A stretch of 64,000 bases of DNA, taken from contig NZ_JABURM010000005.1 of NCBI RefSeq assembly GCF_014762685.1, forward strand, positions 496,001 to 560,000, in the 5' to 3' direction. This document shows, in pieces, positions 53,686-63,024 of this stretch (position 1 is its first letter; every line of letters starts with the position of its first letter). The notes under the pieces were generated by a model. It was not told the origin of the DNA, did no database searches, and saw only the letters and a list, made by a program, of their open reading frames with translations. The position numbers and the translations under genes were made by a program. This stretch comes from Gracilimonas sp. GTDB lineage: Bacteria > Bacteroidota > Rhodothermia > Balneolales > Balneolaceae.

Positions 53686-56463
53686 CTATTTAATCAGATG
53701 CATCTTTTTAATTAATACACGATCATTTGTTTCCAACCTGTAAATATAGATTCCGCTTGAAAGCTCGTGTGCATCCCATGAAATGGTATACCTGCCAGCT
53801 TCCTGAGAGGTATTTACCAAACTTGCCACCTTTTGCCCCAATATATTATAGATGTTTAGGCTAACCATTCCATGTTCATTCAGGGAATATGTAATATTGG
53901 TACTTGGATTAAACGGATTTGGGTAGTTCTGCTGTAATGAGAATTCATAGGCATTAGTGCTGCCGCTCTCGTTATTATTGGCAACTTTAGCCGGAGCCGC
54001 ATTAGGATTAGCCGATTGTGTTCTGGTTACCGCTACCGCATACTCAGCTCTTTTCACAGCCTCATCCGGACTAAATATAGCTGTTATGGTAGGTTCCAGG
54101 TCAAAGGGTCCTTGTTCCAGCGAGAATTCAGCATGCATAATTCCAAGATCCAAGGCCATTTGAACATGTCCCTTCAGCTCTTCCGGAATTTGATCGGAAT
54201 CGTCCAAAGGAATTCGCTCGTCTTTATACTGCACGGTCACGGGATCGGTAATAGCTGAATTAGCTAATCGTTCCATTCCAAGGCCTTGCACCAATGAATA
54301 AGCAAGTTCAGCCCGGCTCACGTTTTCCTTAGGTTCAAATTTACCATTATTTTCAGTTCTCATGACCCCCTTGTAAATCTGGTTGGTGTCTCTGAGGGCT
54401 GCTCCACGATTAACAGCAGATTCGGTAATAAGGGTATTGAACTCACCATCTATATCCGAGAAAGAACGGGAACCGTTTATGGGCAAATGCTGCCTAACTT
54501 GTTGTCCCATCATCAGGTAATCGGCAAGTTGGATACGTTTAAGGTTTTTATCCGGACTAAAGTTCTTATCGTTAAAACCATCCATCAGTCGGTCTGTGAT
54601 GGCTAATTTAATGGCTGTTTCAGCGGGATGATCTTCTATATCGTTTAAGCCCGAATAGCCTGCTGAGGTTTTTGTCGTAATAGTACCTTCAACGGTTTCG
54701 GGTAGGGCGAGGCCATCGGTAGGATTGATTTCATTACCGCGTAATCCACGAACTTCAACAGTCCATTCACCGGCCATGGGATTGGCTATTTGCACCACAC
54801 GGTCAAAAGTAATGGCAAAAAGTACGGAAATCCCTGAACTGTACTCTGTGCCATCCGGAGCGATAAGGATAAGGTTTATGGTATTTCCTGTTTCTCCCGC
54901 TAAACCTTCGGCACTTACTTTTGCCACTACAGCACTTTCGTTTCCGGTGAGCGAAAACGTGTGGGTGGTAGAAGTGATGGTGGTTGGATCATACGTTACT
55001 TCGAAGGGGGAAGTACTTTTTTCAAAGAAAGCATGACTGTTAAAGGTACGATAAGCATTCAGTGAACTGCCAAATTGAGTAGTTTCATCAAAGGCATTTT
55101 GCACGGCTGCATAAGCGTTTACGTAACCTGCTCCAACTTCCCAACTCTCCCGGCCATACATATTGGTTGCGGTTTGCTGCAGGATAGATTTAACTTCGTC
55201 CGGAGTGAGTGATGGGTTTATCTCCAGTAACAGTGCGACTATACCGGCTACATGCGGGGTAGCCATTGAAGTTCCATCTAATGTGGTATAATACGCAAGA
55301 TAGGCTTCTTCTATATTTTCGAGATCCCGATCTGTACTTAGCACACCAATTGGGGAAATTGTTCGGGTTGATATAATATCTACTCCGGGCGCTACAATAG
55401 TGGGTTCGTCTTTCCAGGTATATGTTTCTCCATTAATTTCGAAAGTTCCGCCACCGCCTTTGGTACCTCGGGATGAAAAATCGGCCAGTTCACCGGCTTT
55501 ATCTCCAGCACCAACAGAAATTACCCAAGGTGCTTTGGCGTATGGGTTATGTGTATTTTCGCCCGGGCCGCTATTACCTGCAGCAAAAAGAGTTACCATG
55601 CCACGATCGTATGCCATTTTACTGGCGATATTTATAGGATGATTTGGGTCAAAATCTCCGGAAGATCCCCAGGAATTAGTAATAGCCCGGATACTGTATT
55701 CAAACTGGTGGGTAAGGGCATAATCAAAACCACCAATACCATCCAGTACAAAAAGTACTCCACCTGAGCCATAACCGATAAGGTCTGCTCCGATAGCCAC
55801 TCCTTGGTATTTACTGTTAGAAGCAACACCTCTTCCAGCGACTGTTCCGGCAACATGAGTTCCGTGCCCAGAATTAGTGTCGGTGTTGGGCTGATTTTCA
55901 ACATATGTTACAGGACCTAAGCTGGAATAGGCTTGGAGATTTGTTGAGCCCAGTACATTCTGAACCAATATATCCCCATATTCTAGATCAGGATGGGTGC
56001 CGTCAACTCCACTGTCGTTTACTAAAATACTGACGCCCTTACCGGAAACAGGCATTCCGCCGTTTCGGGATGTGAATGTAGGATCAGACTGTACTTTATC
56101 TACTCCAGTAATTTTTCGAGCTTCGTAATTATAGTAAGTCAACTCCTTATTTAAGTATATAGACCTAACCTCAGAATAAGAAGCAAGCGTGTTTATAATA
56201 GTTTGATCTGCTGATACGCCAGCTATTGGGAGGCTCTTAAAATAATACCCGGAAGTTATACCGGCATTGTTTAAGATCTGCTTTTCTTGATCATTAAGCT
56301 CATTATCACCCCAAAAGGTAACGATGATTTCAACAGGTTCAGTTATTTTATTTAATGCATTCTGTAAATCAGGGCCAATTACGGCTTGGCCCATAGCTAA
56401 ACTGCTTGTGAATAATGACAATAATAGCACAAGCATTATTTTGTAAAAGTTGGAAAGTTTCAT
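53686..56463 (-). CDS. Secreted subtilisin-family (S8) protease with SLH-like repeats and sorting domain
   Basis: A 925-residue secreted protease. I chose the ATG ending at 56463 (MKLSNFYKIM) because AGGAGG lies 5 nt upstream and a clean signal peptide follows; an open frame extends 31 codons further. An inhibitor-like propeptide (about 27-105) precedes the S8 domain with D150 (VNDSGVDGTHPDL), H203 (NSGHGTHVAG) and the serine in DGTSMATPHVAG. A P-type beta domain, then three SLH-like repeats (with DRLMDGFNDKNFSPD and RAELAYSLVQGLG), and a C-terminal sorting domain (YEFSLQQNYPNPFNPST...LIKKMHLIK) follow. It sits between the two arms of the polysaccharide locus and could process matrix proteins there. 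Confidence 0.92.
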   Translation of the reverse strand: MKLSNFYKIMLVLLLSLFTSSLAMGQAVIGPDLQNALNKITEPVEIIVTFWGDNELNDQEKQILNNAGITSGYYFKSLPIAGVSADQTIINTLASYSEVRSIYLNKELTYYNYEARKITGVDKVQSDPTFTSRNGGMPVSGKGVSILVNDSGVDGTHPDLEYGDILVQNVLGSTNLQAYSSLGPVTYVENQPNTDTNSGHGTHVAGTVAGRGVASNSKYQGVAIGADLIGYGSGGVLFVLDGIGGFDYALTHQFEYSIRAITNSWGSSGDFDPNHPINIASKMAYDRGMVTLFAAGNSGPGENTHNPYAKAPWVISVGAGDKAGELADFSSRGTKGGGGTFEINGETYTWKDEPTIVAPGVDIISTRTISPIGVLSTDRDLENIEEAYLAYYTTLDGTSMATPHVAGIVALLLEINPSLTPDEVKSILQQTATNMYGRESWEVGAGYVNAYAAVQNAFDETTQFGSSLNAYRTFNSHAFFEKSTSPFEVTYDPTTITSTTHTFSLTGNESAVVAKVSAEGLAGETGNTINLILIAPDGTEYSSGISVLFAITFDRVVQIANPMAGEWTVEVRGLRGNEINPTDGLALPETVEGTITTKTSAGYSGLNDIEDHPAETAIKLAITDRLMDGFNDKNFSPDKNLKRIQLADYLMMGQQVRQHLPINGSRSFSDIDGEFNTLITESAVNRGAALRDTNQIYKGVMRTENNGKFEPKENVSRAELAYSLVQGLGMERLANSAITDPVTVQYKDERIPLDDSDQIPEELKGHVQMALDLGIMHAEFSLEQGPFDLEPTITAIFSPDEAVKRAEYAVAVTRTQSANPNAAPAKVANNNESGSTNAYEFSLQQNYPNPFNPSTNITYSLNEHGMVSLNIYNILGQKVASLVNTSQEAGRYTISWDAHELSSGIYIYRLETNDRVLIKKMHLIK

Positions 56464-56539
56464 AAAACCTCCTGTTTTTTTATTAACAGATTTCAAGGAG
56501 GAGCGAAAAAGGGGATAAATGATAACATAAATTCGATAG

Positions 56540-56555
56540 GTCAAGAAGCATGCCA
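56540..56555 (-). promoter_or_regulatory. Sigma-54-like element upstream of the subtilisin gene
   Basis: On the - strand, TGGCATGCTTCTTGAC matches the element before the Wza-like gene at 14 of 16 positions and keeps the GG-N10-G spacing, with TTGAC at -12. It lies 92 bp before the ATG. The shared GGCATGCTT core makes chance less likely, although the -12 part is not canonical. Confidence 0.42.
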
Positions 56556-56944
56556 ATCTTCTTCAATCAAGGAGAAACCTCAATAAAAAGTATGTAAGAC
56601 ATAACGTTTAAGATTTTTTGGTAAAATACTATACAGTTTACTCGACCAAACCTGTCGTAATTTTTTACATTTTGGAAATAGAAAGAAGAGGAGCTCAAAA
56701 AAAATCATTTAACGGTATTTCTTAATCATTTGGAAACACCGGCATTGTGAAAGTGTGTGAAGCCTATACCCCAAAAGATTTAACAGTTCGGTCTCTCTGT
56801 CCTAAACATCAGTTTATAGCAAATGAACAGCTTTTGAATTTAATTCTTTGGCATTCAACAATATGTTTGTTACATGACTTAAGTGAACATTTTTTTAAGA
56901 TGCTTACTTGATAAAAAAAATACTTAGTGTGGATTCTTTGAGTT
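56556..56944. other. Divergent intergenic region between subtilisin and Wzz-like genes
   Basis: About 390 bp of AT-rich sequence with promoter elements at both ends. A 64-codon frame on the - strand is not supported: it has no ribosome-binding site or family likeness and covers the + strand promoter. Confidence 0.5.
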
Positions 56945-56960
56945 TGGCATATGAATTGCA
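56945..56960 (+). promoter_or_regulatory. Sigma-54 (-24/-12) promoter of the Wzz-like operon
   Basis: TGGCATATGAATTGCA matches the consensus TGGCAC-N5-TTGCA at 10 of 11 defined positions with exact GG-N10-GC spacing. The start of transcription would be near 56971, leaving a leader of about 53 nt before the GTG start at 57024. Confidence 0.75.
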
Positions 56961-57023
56961 ATGTATGAGACAGTGATGAAGTCACTTGAATAAAATTGTT
57001 CATTTTTTAAAAAATAGAATGTC

Positions 57024-58415
57024 GTGCATCAAGTTCAATTAGCAGTCAGCGAGATAAAAGGATTTTGGAAGCGAAGGAAAAAAGTTCTGATACTTTGCAC
57101 TCTGCTCATAACAATATTGAGTGTTGCTATAGCATGGAAATTACCGGACAAATACAGTTCCTCAATATCCATATTGGTACAGAAAGAAGAGACGTTAAAC
57201 CCGATGGTAAGATTTAATTTGGCGGTTTCACTTGCCTCCGAAGATCGTTTGAAATCATTTAATGAAATCATTTATAGCAGGTCGACTATGAATATGATTA
57301 TCGATTCTTTGGGATTGATGAATGATAAAGAGATTGATGACGAAGGTTTACTAAGTTTCAATCTTGTGGGAGGAAAAGGTAGCGAGGCAAATGAAAATAG
57401 TGGATTAAGACGTGATAAATTAATCGAGAAAGTTAGGGGGAGTATACATACCAGTTTGAAGGCTTCCGATTCTTTTTCAATTACGTATTTAGATACAAAA
57501 CCGGAGCGAGCAAAAAAAGCTGTTCAATTATTGGCAGATCATTTCATAAAAACGAAATTGCAGCTTGAAAATGAGAGGAATACTCAAACTGTAGATTTTT
57601 TCCAGACTAAGCTGGAAGAGCTTCGTGAAACCGTTGAAGCGAGAGAAACTGAGCTTATGAGCAAAATAGGGAATGATGCCCAAACTACGCCAAGGGAAAA
57701 TAGCGGATTGCAAAGAAATCTTGATGAAGTAGAAACTGACCTACATGAGCTTAATCTTAGAATACAAAAACTTCAAAATCGTCTTCAACTGGTTACGGAA
57801 ATTTCAAATGGGGACCGGGGAATAGAAGCACTCGATCAGTTGAATACATCTGAACTTCCTTCTGGAGAGGAATTGAACTCGTTAATGAGCGATTATAAAG
57901 AATATGCAAACCGATATACTTCTGAATTTCCAAAAGTTAAAGAACTTAAAGAACAAGTTTTTGGAATGACTAACCAGATTAAATCCGAACTCGAAGCAAT
58001 AATGTTTGAGATGAAAGCTCAGAAGTCATTTTTAGAAAATCAACAAAGAGTACTAGCCGAAAAAATTGAGGAGACGATACTTGCGGAACAGAGGACTAAT
58101 CAATCTAAAACTGATTTTGATATATACCGGACTTTATACGATGAAATGAAAGTGAAATTAGAGCAGGCCAAAACCACAAGAGATCTTGGCCAAAAAGCTA
58201 AAAATCAATTTGTGGTAATAGATCCTCCAATTATCCCTCAAAAACCAGCCAAACCGAATCGAGTGCTCTTAGCTGGAGGCGGTATTTTTCTTGGATTGTT
58301 TTTAGGAGTCGTGGCTGCCGCAATCGCTGAATTTTTAGACACCACAGTACGTCGTCCAAGCGATATTAAACATTTTAATAAGCCTGTAGTCGCCTTTATC
58401 CCGGAAACAAATTGA
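57024..58415 (+). CDS. Wzz/GumC-like polysaccharide co-polymerase
   Basis: A 463-residue inner-membrane protein that sets chain length and links polymerase to the outer-membrane exporter. The start is GTG; the overlapping ATG at 57019 is in another frame that stops at once. Two membrane spans (about 20-38, VLILCTLLITILSVAIAW, and about 413-435, LLAGGGIFLGLFLGVVAAAIAEF) enclose a Wzz domain and a long coiled coil (about 170-370). The proline-rich PPIIPQKPAKPNR motif before span 2 is typical. There is no kinase domain; the partner ATPase is the next gene, 76 bp downstream. A sigma-54 promoter is just upstream. Confidence 0.9.
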   Translation: MHQVQLAVSEIKGFWKRRKKVLILCTLLITILSVAIAWKLPDKYSSSISILVQKEETLNPMVRFNLAVSLASEDRLKSFNEIIYSRSTMNMIIDSLGLMNDKEIDDEGLLSFNLVGGKGSEANENSGLRRDKLIEKVRGSIHTSLKASDSFSITYLDTKPERAKKAVQLLADHFIKTKLQLENERNTQTVDFFQTKLEELRETVEARETELMSKIGNDAQTTPRENSGLQRNLDEVETDLHELNLRIQKLQNRLQLVTEISNGDRGIEALDQLNTSELPSGEELNSLMSDYKEYANRYTSEFPKVKELKEQVFGMTNQIKSELEAIMFEMKAQKSFLENQQRVLAEKIEETILAEQRTNQSKTDFDIYRTLYDEMKVKLEQAKTTRDLGQKAKNQFVVIDPPIIPQKPAKPNRVLLAGGGIFLGLFLGVVAAAIAEFLDTTVRRPSDIKHFNKPVVAFIPETN

Positions 58416-58491
58416 TCAAATAAGAAAAATTGTTAACCCCACTATACAACACAACATTGAATAATAATTTTATAAAGGTTTGTTGAATTTC

Positions 58492-59178
58492 ATGGATCCG
58501 AATAATAAAAAGGAAAAAGGAACGGGACTTGTACCGGTTGCAAAATCAATTGTAGTTAATTCAGATCAAGGTGGATTAATAAGCAGAGATATAGTTAAAA
58601 AACAAGTATATAACGCGTTGAATTATACGATGCTTCCGGAGCAATATCAAAACATGGATTTAACTATTGGTGTTACCAGCCCGGGCAAGGGAGAAGGTAA
58701 AACAATGACAGCATCAAATTTAGCAGTTTCATTTGCCTTGGCCTACAAGAAGAAGACAGTACTGGTTGATATGAACATGGAGAATCCGAATTTACACAAG
58801 GTATTTGGTACCGATTTGGCTCCCGGGTTGGTTGAATCTTTTGAGAATGGGAGTGTGTTTCTATCAAGGACAAGATTAGATCAGTTATACTTGTTACCTG
58901 CCGGTCGGCATCAAAATTTCAATATGGATCTTGAAAATATCACTGTGCTTCGAGACATCATCTATAGTTTAAAGCAAGAATTCCAGATTGTGATCTTGGA
59001 TATGAATTCCATTTTTCCTGTTGACGATTTCCCGGCTGTTTTTGCAAATGAAGTTGACGGGCTTTTAGTAGTTATTGATACGAAAAAAACGAAATATGCT
59101 GAAGTCGAAAAAATCTTCAGACATATAAATAAAGATCAAACAATGGGGTTTGTATTCAATCGAGTGGATAAAAATTAA
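58492..59178 (+). CDS. CpsD/CapB-like P-loop ATPase (BY-kinase family), no tyrosine tail
   Basis: A 228-residue cytosolic ATPase. I prefer the ATG at 58492; TTG codons at 58480 and 58483 are alternatives closer to the AAAGG motif. Walker A is TSPGKGEGKT (unusual extra GK compared with SPGEGKS/T), A' is VLVDMNM and Walker B is VILDMN. The tyrosine-rich C-terminal cluster of bacterial tyrosine kinases is missing, since the protein ends FRHINKDQTMGFVFNRVDKN. It would pair with the Wzz-like membrane protein and drive polymer assembly, perhaps without autophosphorylation. A small membrane protein gene follows. Confidence 0.85.
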   Translation: MDPNNKKEKGTGLVPVAKSIVVNSDQGGLISRDIVKKQVYNALNYTMLPEQYQNMDLTIGVTSPGKGEGKTMTASNLAVSFALAYKKKTVLVDMNMENPNLHKVFGTDLAPGLVESFENGSVFLSRTRLDQLYLLPAGRHQNFNMDLENITVLRDIIYSLKQEFQIVILDMNSIFPVDDFPAVFANEVDGLLVVIDTKKTKYAEVEKIFRHINKDQTMGFVFNRVDKN

Positions 59179-59223
59179 AATGGTAATCAATTCAGTCTCA
59201 TTTCTTAAAAATTTGCAATAGCT

Positions 59224-59391
59224 ATGCTGGTTCTTTTGAGTTTGGTAGCCTTTTATTCCTTGGTGTTATTGATTGGGAAATTCATGCGAAAAATTGATTT
59301 CCCGGTTTACTTTCTTTTAGCATTGATCACAGTTGCAGAGGTTTTGGTCGTTTATTACCTCCTATACACAATGGAAGTCCCAACTCTGTAA
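59224..59391 (+). CDS. 55-aa small membrane protein in exopolysaccharide operon
   Basis: A 55-residue frame from ATG 59224 to TAA 59391, too short for usual gene-finding cut-offs. It encodes two hydrophobic segments (MLVLLSLVAFYSLVLLIG and VYFLLALITVAEVLVVYYLL) joined by a short basic loop (KFMRKIDFP), predicting two membrane helices with the loop in the cytosol. It sits 45 bp after the CpsD-like gene and 10 bp before the polymerase gene, in the same orientation. No family was recognised. Position and composition suggest a small subunit of the polymerase or co-polymerase complex. Confidence 0.7.
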   Translation: MLVLLSLVAFYSLVLLIGKFMRKIDFPVYFLLALITVAEVLVVYYLLYTMEVPTL

Positions 59392-59401
59392 GTAAAGGAT
59401 C

Positions 59402-60958
59402 ATGTCGTCTTTAAAACAAAATTATAATTTAAGAAAATCCCTTCTGGACAGGTTTTTGAATTTATTTGACCTGGATCGGGAAACAGCTCCCGCTTTGTTA
59501 ATTGTTATGGGAAGTGTGGCAGCAATCGGAGCAGGCATGATATTTACAGAGGGAAACTATATTGTGGGTTTTGCCCCTGTATTGGTACTCGGTTTGTTAT
59601 TCCTGACAATGTACCGTGTTGATTACAGCTTTTTTGTCTTGATCGGGTTCGTATTATTATTTGACCAATTTGGTATTCCGGGTTTTGAGCCATTGACAAT
59701 GCAAGTTGAGTATTTCAAGAATTTTAAGGAAATATCTTTTTTACCCACCTTCAATGCCGGAGTATTTAATGCAATTGAGGTTCATTTTATTCTTCTTCTC
59801 ATTGTGTTTATGATAATTCAAAGTGTTAAAAAGGAATTTGAATTTAATAGAATAGCAGTTTGGGGGGCTTTCCTTCTGTTTATTGGATGGCTGATGTTCT
59901 CTTTTTTGCTTGGGATAAAAAGAGGAGGAGAAATACTCACTGCTTTTTGGGAGGTAAGGGCATTATTTTACTTTTCTATACTCTATTTGGTTATTCCACA
60001 AGTTGTACAAACCAGAAAGCAGTTAGAAATACTTCTCTGGATTTTTATCGTTGTTATTTCTATTAAGGCTTTTCAGGGTATTGCTCGATTTACTTGGTTA
60101 GGATTCAGTTTTCAGGGCTTACCGGCACTTACCGCTCATGAAGATCCTATATTTATGAATACCCTTTTTATTCTATTATTTGGTTTTTTGGTGTATAAGG
60201 ATCGAAGTCCACATAAGGTAGCATTAGTTTTACTTTTTATACCTCTCTTGGCCGGCTCTTTTGTAAGTCAACGTCGGGCAGCTATCGCTGCTTTTGCAGT
60301 TTCTTCCGCTATATTTTTTGTGCTGTTACCGGGTCAATTAAAATTGAAATTTATAAAAGTAGCCTTCCCTGTTTTGATTAGCGTTGTGCTTTATGGAGCT
60401 GCATTTTGGAATTCAAATAGTACGATTGCAAAACCTGTTCAAATGGTGAAATCAGGGATAGAAAAACCGGATCGGCACGAAAATCCGGAAGACTATTATT
60501 CGAACTTATTTAGAGAATTTGAAAACTTTAATTTAGCATATACAGCTCGTAAAAACCCTTTATTTGGAACAGGATATGGAAGAAAATTTGAACAACCATT
60601 GAAGTTAGCTGAGATTAGTTTTCCTCTTAAAGATTATATCCCGCATAATCAAATTTTATGGGTGGCAGCAAAGACCGGTATTATAGGGTTTTTCTTATTC
60701 TGGTTTTTCTTTAATAGTTTTGCATTGCAAGGTGCGCATATATTGCAAAATCTGCGCAGTCCATTTTTGAAAGCAGTCTGTACAATGATTGTGGTTGCTA
60801 TAATAAATCAAATGGTAGCTTCTTTTTTTGATCTCCAATTAACGTTTTATCGTAATATGATTTATTTAGGAACGTTGATGGGGCTACTGCCGGTATTGCA
60901 AAAAATTGATTCAGAAGAAGGGGAAGATTTGGAAGAAGTTCAAGAACCACCCGTGTAA
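59402..60958 (+). CDS. O-antigen ligase/Wzy-like polysaccharide polymerase
   Basis: A 518-residue protein with about 11-12 membrane spans. The large periplasmic loop carries the family signature region (YTARKNPLFGTGYGRKFE ... YIPHNQILWVAAKTGIIGFFLFW), in which the His of PHNQ is the conserved catalytic residue of WaaL/Wzy proteins. AAAGGA lies close before the ATG. It would polymerise or ligate the lipid-linked repeat unit made by the WecA-type fusion. It ends the visible + strand operon; the charged C-terminal tail (EEGEDLEEVQE) is cytosolic. Confidence 0.9.
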   Translation: MSSLKQNYNLRKSLLDRFLNLFDLDRETAPALLIVMGSVAAIGAGMIFTEGNYIVGFAPVLVLGLLFLTMYRVDYSFFVLIGFVLLFDQFGIPGFEPLTMQVEYFKNFKEISFLPTFNAGVFNAIEVHFILLLIVFMIIQSVKKEFEFNRIAVWGAFLLFIGWLMFSFLLGIKRGGEILTAFWEVRALFYFSILYLVIPQVVQTRKQLEILLWIFIVVISIKAFQGIARFTWLGFSFQGLPALTAHEDPIFMNTLFILLFGFLVYKDRSPHKVALVLLFIPLLAGSFVSQRRAAIAAFAVSSAIFFVLLPGQLKLKFIKVAFPVLISVVLYGAAFWNSNSTIAKPVQMVKSGIEKPDRHENPEDYYSNLFREFENFNLAYTARKNPLFGTGYGRKFEQPLKLAEISFPLKDYIPHNQILWVAAKTGIIGFFLFWFFFNSFALQGAHILQNLRSPFLKAVCTMIVVAIINQMVASFFDLQLTFYRNMIYLGTLMGLLPVLQKIDSEEGEDLEEVQEPPV

Positions 60959-61064
60959 TAGAAGATTCAAAATATCTATGGAAGCATTATACTCCCATTG
61001 AAGGAGTGGTATTAACCTAAAACTAAATAAGGAGTAAAGCAGGATGACGCAAGAAGAGATACTC

Positions 61065-62678
61065 TTATGGCAATACGGGCAGCAAAGCTTCATACCAAGT
61101 CTCAGCTATAATTTTATACCCTTCCTCATTCGGATGTATCCCATCTGCTAAATGCGCTAGCGTTAATTGACTGTGGATGTCTACAAAAATAATATTTCTA
61201 CCGGCATCTATACGTTGTTGCATACGTTCTTTAACACCTTGATTAAAATCAATTGTAAGCTGTGACCGGTCTATATTTATTGGAGCTACAATTTCACTGC
61301 TTTGTGGGGGTATAGACCCTACAAGAATCCATGCTTCGGGTGAAATATTATTAGAAATCTGGTCAACCAAATGTGCATGCTTATCTGCTATTTGATTTGC
61401 ACTCAGAGAAGTCCACCAGGCAATGTCATTTGTTCCAATCATTAGGAGCACGACATCGGGTTGATAGGTTAAAAGCCATCCATTTACTTCTGCTGAGATA
61501 TCGTCAATAGTCCATCCTCCATGCCCTTCATGGTCAGTATCCGGTAAATCCGGATGTGCTTCTGACTGGGAACCTACATAATCAATAGAATATCCATTTC
61601 CAGTAAGCATATTCCAAAGGGGTAATCGATATCCAAATGCTTCGGTAATAGAATCTCCAAGCGGCATGATTTTTACAGTCTTGTTTTCAGGAACTGAAGC
61701 GATTACCTCAAAATTCTTGGTCTCACTTTGTGATTTATTAACGTTTGAAGAGGCATCAGTAGCGACTGAGTAATAAGAATGGCTTCCTATAGTATATGAA
61801 TCAGCAGAGTGGGAGCAGGATGAAGAATTTGAACAAGTTTTAACTAACGTTTCATCTACATAAATTTCCAAAGAGGAAATACCTGAATCATCGGAAGCAT
61901 TAGCAGTTAGCGTGAGTATTTCATTTTCTGGGATTTCGAAATGGGAGCCTGAAATATTTACTTTTGGTTTTGTTATATCTGTGTCCTCATCAGAAGCTTT
62001 TGTGGTGAAACTAAAGGCTTTAGACCACTTGCTATCCTCTTGATTGAGAATGGGTTTAACTCTCCAAAAATATGTTTTTTTAAAGGAAAGCTGACTAAGG
62101 TGGTAGGTGTTTGAGTTAACAACTGTGTCTGCTCTCAAAGATAAAAATTCCGAATCCATAGATACTTGCACTCTGTAATTCACTGCATTTTTTAGTGTAT
62201 CCCATTTTAAAGTAAGGTCAGTTTCTTGCTTTTCCCATCCATTACCCGGAGACTGCAGCGAAGTAGTAACCAGTTCTTCTTCGGGTTTCTTGGGTGTTGT
62301 AAATAACCATGATTCTGACCATGGCCCGGTCATACCCTCTTCGTTAAGGGCTCTGGCTCTCCAAAAAAAAGTTTTGTTATAAGATAGATCATCCACTTCG
62401 AAATACAGGTCACTTGTTACACTTGCGGTAAGTACAGAATCAAAGTCTTTGGTACCAGTAATCTGTACCGTATATTTTTCTGCCCCTGAAACTGCCAGCC
62501 AAGAGAGAGATGTGGATGTTGATTGAATAGTACTTGCACTATCGGGGCTTTGAAGCAATGGTTGATCAAGCGGAATTTTTTTAGATGTATTAGAAGATGA
62601 ATTTGAAACTGAATCACATTGTATTGAAACAATCATCAATAGAATATTGAAGAGTATAATGTGATAACAGTTATTCAT
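61065..62678 (-). CDS. SGNH/GDSL hydrolase lipoprotein with two FN3 domains and an Ig-like domain
   Basis: A 537-residue lipoprotein (IQC lipobox at Cys21 or nearby). Two FN3-like domains (about 35-130 and 138-227, with TFFWRARALN and TYFWRVKPIL) and an Ig-like domain (about 235-325) precede the SGNH esterase domain. Block I is GDSITEAFG, block III is IGTNDIAW and block V is DGIHPNEEG, giving a complete Ser-Asp-His set. It probably removes acyl groups from extracellular polysaccharide. The MBOAT acyltransferase gene is divergent from it, 404 bp away, which suggests opposing acylation functions. Confidence 0.9.
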   Translation of the reverse strand: MNNCYHIILFNILLMIVSIQCDSVSNSSSNTSKKIPLDQPLLQSPDSASTIQSTSTSLSWLAVSGAEKYTVQITGTKDFDSVLTASVTSDLYFEVDDLSYNKTFFWRARALNEEGMTGPWSESWLFTTPKKPEEELVTTSLQSPGNGWEKQETDLTLKWDTLKNAVNYRVQVSMDSEFLSLRADTVVNSNTYHLSQLSFKKTYFWRVKPILNQEDSKWSKAFSFTTKASDEDTDITKPKVNISGSHFEIPENEILTLTANASDDSGISSLEIYVDETLVKTCSNSSSCSHSADSYTIGSHSYYSVATDASSNVNKSQSETKNFEVIASVPENKTVKIMPLGDSITEAFGYRLPLWNMLTGNGYSIDYVGSQSEAHPDLPDTDHEGHGGWTIDDISAEVNGWLLTYQPDVVLLMIGTNDIAWWTSLSANQIADKHAHLVDQISNNISPEAWILVGSIPPQSSEIVAPINIDRSQLTIDFNQGVKERMQQRIDAGRNIIFVDIHSQLTLAHLADGIHPNEEGYKIIAETWYEALLPVLP

Positions 62679-63024
62679 AATAGTAGTTTGATTATTGTAA
62701 TCAACAATGCTTCAGAATGGTAAGAATCTGTTTGCAATTGCCTGAGAATCTCTCTTATTGATATTAATAGTTTTTACTTTCATAAAGTTCACATCATATA
62801 ACTAGTTACCCAAATTAGGATAAAATGTTTCTATAAAATGATTAAAAATTCTAAGGTTTTAGTTTGGAATGTCTATTTTTTAAAACAAGAAATAAATCAT
62901 GTAAATGTTTTTTACACTGCTTGTGAATTATTCTTTACAAAAGGGGTTGCTGAATAAGTCTTGAAAGACGAGAGATAGCTTTTATAGATATATTAAGCCC
63001 TATTTATACTTTATATACTAATTA
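62679..63024. other. Divergent intergenic region between SGNH hydrolase and MBOAT genes
   Basis: About 345 bp without a coding frame. The MBOAT promoter element is at its right end. No matching -24/-12 element was found for the SGNH gene on the - strand. Confidence 0.5.

Noticed and set aside
56809-57003. 64-codon frame on the - strand
   Set aside because: It covers the sigma-54 promoter of the Wzz-like gene, lacks a ribosome-binding site and shows no family likeness.
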